Shown: piece by piece, positions 57,427-64,000 of the stretch
Layout: the number at the start of each line of letters is the position of its first letter
How positions within the stretch are numbered: position 1 is the stretch's first letter
Origin: Panax quinquefolius
Taxonomy: Eukaryota > Streptophyta > Magnoliopsida > Apiales > Araliaceae
DNA length: 64,000 nt
Assembly: GCA_020205615.1 (NCBI GenBank)
Contig: CM035170.1
Span: forward strand, 8,798,311-8,862,310
Reading direction: 5' to 3'
The notes under the pieces: generated by a model
What the model was told of the DNA's origin: nothing
Seen by the model: the letters and a program-made list of their open reading frames with translations, nothing else
Database searches by the model: none
Translations under genes and position numbers: made by a program

Positions 57427-58201
57427 GAGATAACTTTCTCCCGACAGTTTTGAAAAATGGGTAAGTGGGGGTCCAAATAATACGCCAAAGTTACAACAAT
57501 AACTTCATAAAAAATTCCTCAATATTTTAATAACATATATTCATCATTAACATTATAACTCATAACCAGATCATTCCCAGGAAAGAGGAGACTTTTCGAT
57601 AAGGATTTCTCCCTATTGGCGCGCAATTAGGTGACCAAACATTTTCCTCGACAGAACTTTCTAGACATCGTCAATAATAAAAATAATAATATAAATAGTT
57701 TTATCATCTCAATTATTGATTTAATAATATAAAATATTGTGATAATAATTGAATCAATAACGTGAGATACTATGCAACAATTATTGTGACAATAATTGAA
57801 TAAAATTGAGTGACTTCTCACATAAGCATCAATAATCAAAGATACTATATAATACAGTGTGCTACTATGCAACCACGCGTATTACTGTACTTTTATCACT
57901 GGGTATTTCAACAGTTAACGGTAAAACTTTTGTCGTTACTTTTATAAAAAGATATTTCTGTCGTTTTCTAACTCCGACAATAATTTCATTGTGGAGTCCA
58001 CCAATAATTGTGCCGTCGTACGAATATTCCCTGTTAAAACGAATATTTTCTGACCAATCGAATATTTTATGACAACTTGTATACTTTGCAAAATTTATAA
58101 ATATTACCCACTACTATAATATTATATCAAATCCACACCTTATTATTCAAAAAGATATTTCGAGAAAATTAATATTTATTCATAAAAGATGAGGTCTTAC
58201 A
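57365..58201 (-). repeat. Part of a minus-strand LTR, right piece (LTR head)
   Basis: (TA)n at 57365-57423, then sequence matching 8288-9010, with the LTR start at 58201 (TGTAAGACCTC on the minus strand). No purine tract follows at 58202, so the DNA beyond is the flank of the insertion and not an internal region. Confidence 0.85.
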
Positions 58202-59680
58202 TCATCAGTGTCACGTGTACCACGTAGGCAGGTCAACGCACATGTAACACCTGAGGACTCAATTTCCAAATTTTCGAACAAAAAGGGGCTCAATTTGCGT
58301 TGACAAAAAATGACTCAATACCTAAAGTTCATGGGCAACATATGCATTTTATCCGTAATTAAACTATTTATGCATGTTTGTTATGATTAGTTTTTAAACC
58401 CATTGAGTTCTCTATTTTATAGTGTACATATTACCTCTATTTATTTCATTAATTATTAGTTTTTAATTCATATTAAAATTTTGTGACTAAATAATTTATA
58501 TTGCTATATAAATTGATATGTTACCAAGTATATGTTGCTGCAAATCAATTGCAATGTTTGTTTCTACATCAAAATAAGCCACTAATTTTATTTTTTAAAA
58601 AAAGAAAGAAAAAAAATTAAAGAACCATATTTGTACATAAATTAAGTGAAACTCAAAGTGGTAATGAAGACAGGGATGAATCTATTAAGAGAGAATAGCA
58701 GGCAGAGCATGTCTATGTTGGGATTTTTTTAATTCTTTTTATAAGTATAGGGTCAGGGGCAAAAATAAAATTCGATAAACTTAAAGTTATAATGGGAAAA
58801 AAAACTCAAATTACTATTACACTAAAAAATCTAAACACACAGGTGTATAATGCATTCAAACTCTTGTTCTCTAACTCGTTAAGTTTTAGCCGTTTGCTTT
58901 AGTTTTCAGATACATCCTAATCCGCCCCGGGTCACTAAACAGTGCAATTGCTCCTTTGACGGGACACCTTTGCACCACCTATAAGGGCGTACACCACCAA
59001 CTACATCTATAGTTTATAAAGGACTTGTCCTAAAACATTTGTGAAGAATTTAAATGTCCAAAGGATAGGGCATCATCAAAAACTATTAGATATTCTACAT
59101 GCATTTTAGTCCAAGATTTCTTGGCTCCTTGCGAAATTATTCAAAACTGCATTTTTATTATTTTGATCAAAAACTGCATGCATGCATTATTTGACCCTCT
59201 GCGGCAAACAACGACACTTACTGATTGAAATGAAAGTTTCTGTGGCTGAAAGAAGATGATGGTGATGTGAGAATGCAAATGGAAATTAAAGAAACCAGAA
59301 ATTCTTTGGAGGATGTCAACTTTTGCAATCAGAGATATGATATGACCTACAACTTTAAAATTATCTGCAATTTTCTTCTCCACTATATAAAATATTTGAC
59401 TGGTGGACGATCTTCTAAACACTTCCCATCCAAATTCAAAAATATTGCATTCTAATTTTCAATCTCCAACTAATCATAGGTAGTGAACTAAAAATAAACA
59501 GGTACACACACAAGCAAAAGACATCCGAGAAGATAAATTATCTTAGCTCACTTTTAATATAACATCATTTGATCGTCGACTTAATAAAACAGTACCGATA
59601 TAAAGAGTATATAAAAATATGCAATTATATAAAATTTTGTTTGATTTAAGGAATTGAAATATATACTAAAATAGTATCAA

Positions 59681-59731
<51 letters not shown>

Positions 59732-59906
59732 ACTTCAATTGTTAGTTATAAAGTTACTGTTACATAACTTCAAAATCAAACAAAATTTTAAATAATTTCA
59801 TTATTTTACACACTTTTTATATTAGTACGGTCAAATTATCCTGATCAAATTATATTATATTTGAAGTAATCTAAAATCATTTATCTTTATGTCGATATAA
59901 AATGTC

Positions 59907-59944
<38 letters not shown>

Positions 59945-60399
59945 CGAGTAAAATTTATGATGTGAGAACAAATATATATTTAATTACACTTTTATAATTA
60001 TTCTAAGTACTCTTAATACTTTAAACAACACTTATTTATCCAATAATATCAATTATTCTAACGATTATACTCTTTAAACAACACTAAATAGTTTGATAAT
60101 ATCAATTTTACTATGATAATATTGTCGCTAAAATCAAAAGAGCTGTACGACAAGACATTGCGGGTGGGTCCATTATTTATTTTTATGTAAATTTATGATA
60201 ATACTATATTCGTTCTCGTTGAATTTGGTACTCGTATTTTTCATTATGGGAAAAAGCAGAACAATCAATTTGCAATCATATTTTTCTCCTTTAGGTCTCT
60301 TTAGTCAACTTGTCTAGGGACTTGGACCAAATTGTTTGTCGCACTTTATTTATTACGTATAAGGACTTCATAACTTGAGTATTTAACTCTTAGGACTGA
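58202..60399. other. Intergenic DNA
   Basis: No gene is recognised. Bases 58352-58510 repeat 16335-16490. (TA)n tracts lie at 59687-59728 and 59912-59942. A 93-codon open frame on the minus strand at 59141-59422 has no recognisable motif and atypical composition for a gene. TATATAAA near 59384 has no convincing downstream frame. Confidence 0.6.
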
Positions 60400-60655
60400 C
60401 TAATAAAAAAATGTTTTATTTCAATTTTTATTAAATATTTATTTTTTTAATAATTTTTACAGTTTTTTCTATTATAATATTAATTAAATATCTTATATTT
60501 TCCTTATTATAATTCTCTCTCCATATTTAATAAGATAATATGTCACTCTCTCACCTAAGTGGAATGATTAATGAAATATTATTATGGGCGATTTTGTCAT
60601 TTCATTTCTCTTAATATACGTGAAAAGTAAGTTTTTATCCCTTGACGGAGGGAGT
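60400..60655. mobile_element. Possible Stowaway-like MITE, one clear end
   Basis: GACGGAGGGAGTAATATT at 60643-60660 is a typical Stowaway terminus. The left end is not clear; the internal AT-rich composition fits. The left border is approximate. Confidence 0.45.
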
Positions 60656-60869
60656 AATATTTAAGAGAGATTTAATCTTAATTTTTTTTTTTTTTTTTTA
60701 ATCGATTATTTAAATTTTGATTATCTAACTTACTTAATAATATAAATTAACTCTAAAATTAAATAAAAAATTAGGTGTTAAAATTTAAGTTGAGGAACAC
60801 AAAGAAAACAGAAAAAATAAGAACAGAAGATCTGCTCTCCTTTAAGAGCAGGTTGAAACTGTAGAGCTC

Positions 60870-61158
60870 ATACTATCTCTTTCCGTTAATATAACATGTT
60901 TTAGAGAAATATTTGTATCTTTTAATATAGTAAGTTATTTTAAAATTTAAATAAATATTAATTATTTAGTTTTTAATATCATTCTAAATATTAAATATAA
61001 TTTGGTTCTTCTTATTATTTTTTATCTAATAAATAATTTTTTTTTTAATATAAGGACAATATAGATAATTAATATTATATTTAATATTATACAATCATTT
61101 TTTTAATATTTGTGTACAACTTTAAAATGTCTTATATTAAAAAACGAAAGGAATATTA
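60870..61158. mobile_element. Stowaway-like MITE
   Basis: It begins TACTATCTCTTTCCGTTAAT and ends AACGAAAGGAATATTA. The two ~50-base ends are imperfect inverted copies (TTTCCGTTAATATAACATG against TTTCGTTTTTTAATATAAG), the interior is very AT-rich, and TA flanks both sides. Confidence 0.7.
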
Positions 61159-61414
61159 ACGTTCGAGTAGAGGATCTCCTCCGCTATATTTATCTTTTAA
61201 TTTTTTTAATACGTATTTAGCCGACAAATATATATTTAACGATAAAATCAAATTTGTTGCAAACAATTAGTAACATAATAAATTTTATAAAACAATTGTG
61301 TCGTTGAAAGTGTCGCTAAGTATAATATTTGTGTCACTAAATATGTACTGATGGAAATTGAATGATTAATGGAGGGGATCCTAATCCGACAAATGTTAAA
61401 TAATGAATTAATGG

Positions 61415-61684
61415 TACTCCATTCATTCCAAAATTAAAACTATAATTTGATTTTTTTAAAGTCAATTTGCAAAATTCTAAAAATCAAAATTGATATGAAG
61501 TTATTTAATTTTAGTACAAATAAATATAACAATTGTAAACTAATTATAACATACTAGTACTAATTACTACTATCATCTTTGTCGTTTTCAAAACTTGAAT
61601 GAAATTATATCAATTTTGAGTTTTAGAATTTTGTAAATTGACTTTAAAAAGTCAAAATATATCTTTTATTTTGAAACAAAAGTA
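61415..61684. mobile_element. Stowaway-like MITE with long inverted ends
   Basis: It begins TACTCCATTCATTCCAAAA and ends TTTTGAAACAAAAGTA. About 80 bases at each end are inverted copies, including AAAGTCAATTT and CAAAATTCTAAAA in both. TA borders, 270 bases and no coding capacity fit a Tc1/mariner-derived Stowaway element. Confidence 0.85.
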
Positions 61685-62357
61685 CTACTATTTATAATTT
61701 ATTTAGCGGGTGATATTTATTATTTTTTTTAAAAATTTAGCGGGTGATATCTAATGCAATTTTTTAGGATATAAAATCAATCTTTTGTCAAGAAATTGTT
61801 GGCTAGTTTAGCTGTGCCATTTCTTATAATTGTTGGGGGTAAATATGGTTTTGAATTTCCTTTAAATTTCTTTTTTCTATTTTTTCTCAATTTTCTTTTC
61901 ATTCTTGATGGATAAAGTTATCAAGTTATGGTATGGAGAGTTGAACCCTTCTCAACCAAGTCTCCCTTAAAAATAACTTCAATTTTTTACACTGAAATAT
62001 ATTATTGTCTAGTACATTACAAATTTATTTAATTTAAATTTATTACTTAATAAATAATTATTGAAATTCATATAAGATTACACCATATGATAGAATAAAA
62101 ATAAATATCGGAAGTCAGAAGAAATATGTTTAGTATTAAATTATTAATTTATTTTAATTATTATTTTTATTCTAAAATTAGATATACAATTAACTTTTGA
62201 GATCAAACGATCACATATTAAATTTCAAATCGATTTAAATTTATTTCATTCTAAATTTTTGTGAATCATATTAATTTTGAAGTTTAATATGATAATATTT
62301 TTTAAATTAATGCCCACCAATAAAATTATTAAGCGTTTATAGTATAATAGTGATAAC

Positions 62358-62408
<51 letters not shown>

Positions 62409-62788
62409 CTATATATAATAATAAACTTGTAAACATCTTAATAGTATATATACAGTTGTCAAAAGAAAAGAAAGAAAAAACTCTTTTAATTAATAAAAAA
62501 TTGCAAATGGAATTTCTTTTGGAACTGAAGACTACGGGAAAAGAATGAATGGTGGACCTAACTTTAGTCCAACAAGTCACGTGAAAATCAATCCAAAATT
62601 ACAAAAGACAAGAAGTATACCAGAAAATTAATAATAGCATTATTATTATTATTATTATTTTCCTAAATAATATTCATCATATCAAAACACTTGGCTCTTC
62701 TTGAAACGACTTATGAAGAAGCCTAAATTAATTAATTAATTTATTTATGGACATAGAATTAAGCAGCCTAAATTAAATTTATGCATGT
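61685..62788. other. Intergenic DNA downstream of the PSK gene
   Basis: No gene is recognised. A (TAA)n microsatellite lies at 62359-62407 and a (TTA)n tract at about 62637-62660. On the minus strand AATAAA (62745-62740), 44 bases past the PSK stop codon, is a possible poly(A) signal. Confidence 0.6.
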
Positions 62789-63411
62789 CTAGTGGTGGTT
62801 CTTCTGGGTATAAATATAATCTGTATGTGCCACCAGAGTCCTCCTCATCAGGCACTCTTCTTTTGTTACTTCTTCACAGTTTGCTTCCTCCATCTCAACC
62901 TCTTCTCCCTCTGCATCCTATATATATATATATATATATTAAAAAAAATGTTAGGGTTAGATTCATTTAAGCCTTTTAACTCAGTCTACTGCAATTTAAT
63001 TAGAACTTATATAAGTCCTAATATTTTAATTTTAGGAAATTGAATCTTAATGTATTTGTATTTTTATAAACCAAATCCCGAGTAAGTGAGAGTATTTTGA
63101 ATAATTTAAACTCTTAAATAATATCTGACTTGTTCCGATAAAAAATATATATAATAAATTCAGTGGCTAGAAGATTCAATTTAAGATTTAAAAGGTATTT
63201 AAGCCATGTATTAATGAAAAAGCAAAAACCAGAAAATAGAGTTGGAATTGAACAGCTTGTTTAAAGTACTACGAGGAAGTTCTGAATTAAAGAAAAGAGA
63301 CTTACGTACCCTGTGCTTGGTTTTCACCGGAGAAGGCTCGGGACGAGCGGTGCATGTTAGCGTGAAGACAAGGAGGAGGGCTATCATGAAGAGGGTGCTG
63401 AGTTTAGCCAT
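62789..63411 (-). CDS. PSK: Phytosulfokine precursor (two exons)
   Basis: Secreted precursor of the sulfated pentapeptide hormone phytosulfokine, which promotes cell growth through the PSKR receptor kinases. Exon 1 (63411-63310, 34 codons) encodes a signal peptide, [20 protein letters not shown], then ARPEPSP. Exon 2 (62917-62789) encodes an acidic segment, the conserved EECLMRRTL and the hormone YIYTQ preceded by Asp, then KNHH and a TAG stop. The AGG/GTACGTAAG donor and TATATAG/GATG acceptor join in phase 0, giving 76 residues, normal for the family. The Asp before the first Tyr fits recognition by tyrosylprotein sulfotransferase. No lesion is visible. The neighbours are repeats only, so context adds nothing. 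Function is inferred from motif identity, which is unambiguous for YIYTQ with its upstream Cys/Arg pattern. Confidence 0.95.
62918..63309 (-). other. PSK: Intron of the PSK gene
   Basis: 392 nt, GTACGTAAGT at the 5' end and a (TA)n run directly before the acceptor AG in place of a normal pyrimidine tract. A stronger-looking donor GTAAGT four bases downstream would put exon 2 out of frame and is rejected. Confidence 0.85.
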
Positions 63412-63502
63412 ATATATATATATTTGCTGTTCACTATATATGTTTGTTCTTGTTTGGTTTAATTGAGAGAGATGATATATAGAGAAGATTGTGTTTTGAT
63501 GA

Positions 63503-63509
63503 ATTTATA
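63503..63509 (-). promoter_or_regulatory. PSK: TATA box of the PSK gene
   Basis: On the minus strand CCCTATAAATTCATC lies about 95 bases upstream of the ATG, followed by a CT-rich leader (ATCTTCTCTATATATCATC). The leader has a TA microsatellite just before the ATG (63412-63422). Confidence 0.75.
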
Positions 63510-63510
63510 G

Positions 63511-64000
63511 GGGAAGTAGTATAGGGCAAGAGGAGATGATTACATGTGGCTATGGCCTATGGCTTACCACCCAAGAATAACTCCCTCACTCACAAAAATG
63601 TTAAAATACAAAAATAACTTATTTACAATAAGTTAATGTTAAGTCTATAAAATTTAAATTCAAAATATTATAAAGAGACTGCTTGAAAATATTTAAGTGT
63701 GGTCCATTAATTTTAGAATAAAATAATAATAATTTGGAGTTCATCTCAACTCTGTATTTGTGGGTTTCAAAAAAAAAAGAATGGAAATTTAAGAAAGAGA
63801 TTTAAATTTCCTTATTTTGTTAATTTTTTGAGGAGTGAAAATAAAAGAGAAGGAAATAAATTTTCTTCAAATTAAGGAAGATTTAGAAGGAAATTTATTA
63901 AAGACTTGACTGTCATATTAAAATACTAAAAATATTCTTATAATAATTTTTAAATATAATCTCATAAGAGTAACATAGTAATATAGTAGTACTTTTTAAG
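63511..64000. other. Upstream region of the PSK gene
   Basis: AT-rich DNA with no open frame of note. It would hold the distal PSK promoter. No recognised repeat ends are visible. Confidence 0.6.

Noticed and set aside
59141..59422. Minus-strand open frame of 93 codons
   Set aside because: No recognisable domain, no supporting splice or promoter context; probably chance.
62785..63043. Plus-strand open frames of 61 and 83 codons
   Set aside because: Antisense to PSK exon 2 and intron; the conserved YIYTQ reading is on the minus strand.
63242..63466. Plus-strand open frame of 74 codons
   Set aside because: Antisense to PSK exon 1 and its leader; no motif of its own.
1..64000. tRNA, rRNA or other structured RNA genes
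   Set aside because: No cloverleaf boxes or rRNA-like blocks were seen by eye; the only tRNA-related sequence is the primer-binding sites.

Overview
The window is repeat-dominated, AT-rich plant nuclear DNA, probably from a eudicot. One intact host gene is recognisable: a two-exon phytosulfokine (PSK) precursor on the minus strand at 62789-63411. Almost everything from 1 to 58201 is decayed Ty3/gypsy LTR retrotransposon sequence of one lineage. It has an initiator-Met-tRNA-type primer site, a two-knuckle gag, a DTGS protease, an FIDD reverse transcriptase and a DDE integrase followed by a chromodomain-like tail, which fits the Tekay/Del chromoviruses. The LTRs are long (1.9-2.9 kb without insertions), start TGTAAGACCCC or TGTGAGACCCC and end GGCGTCACA. 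No copy is intact: every pol segment carries stops, frameshifts or deletions.

Layout. 1-2488: LTR pieces, including a palindrome of two opposed LTR heads. 2489-9010: a minus-strand element with gag and protease but no RT core. 9011-15747: plus-strand LTR pieces, one hosting a 1.1 kb hAT element. 15748-16942: non-LTR DNA with a possible broken host gene start. 17870-43845: a head-to-tail run of plus-strand LTR/internal/LTR units in which neighbours share LTRs; it contains two non-autonomous CACTA transposons (28469-32257, TSD TTA; 38136-41719, TSD CAT). 43846-58201: minus-strand LTRs with two solo LTRs (47885-50685, TSD CTGAG; 54260-56907, TSD AATAC), the second inside a MITE that itself sits in a (TA)n tract. 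58202-62788: intergenic DNA with Stowaway-like MITEs and microsatellites. 62789-63510: PSK gene and promoter.

The most interesting observations are these. (1) Most LTRs of both orientations and several subfamilies keep a splice-donor-like GAGGTAAGGG shortly after the TATA box and a pyrimidine-tract acceptor about 0.3 kb before the LTR end, which predicts an intron in the 5' leader. (2) That predicted intron is packed with tandem stem-loops, the main one having stem ATCTTTG/CAAAGAT and loop GCCCGTAGTG, with apparent compensatory changes. (3) The second CACTA element carries fragments resembling three unrelated host genes (an MSI/RBAP48 WD40 protein, eEF1B, and a Peter Pan/Brix protein). (4) Two internal-deletion derivatives recur with identical junctions, which points to amplification of non-autonomous forms. 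All family assignments come from reading motifs by eye; no database search was run.
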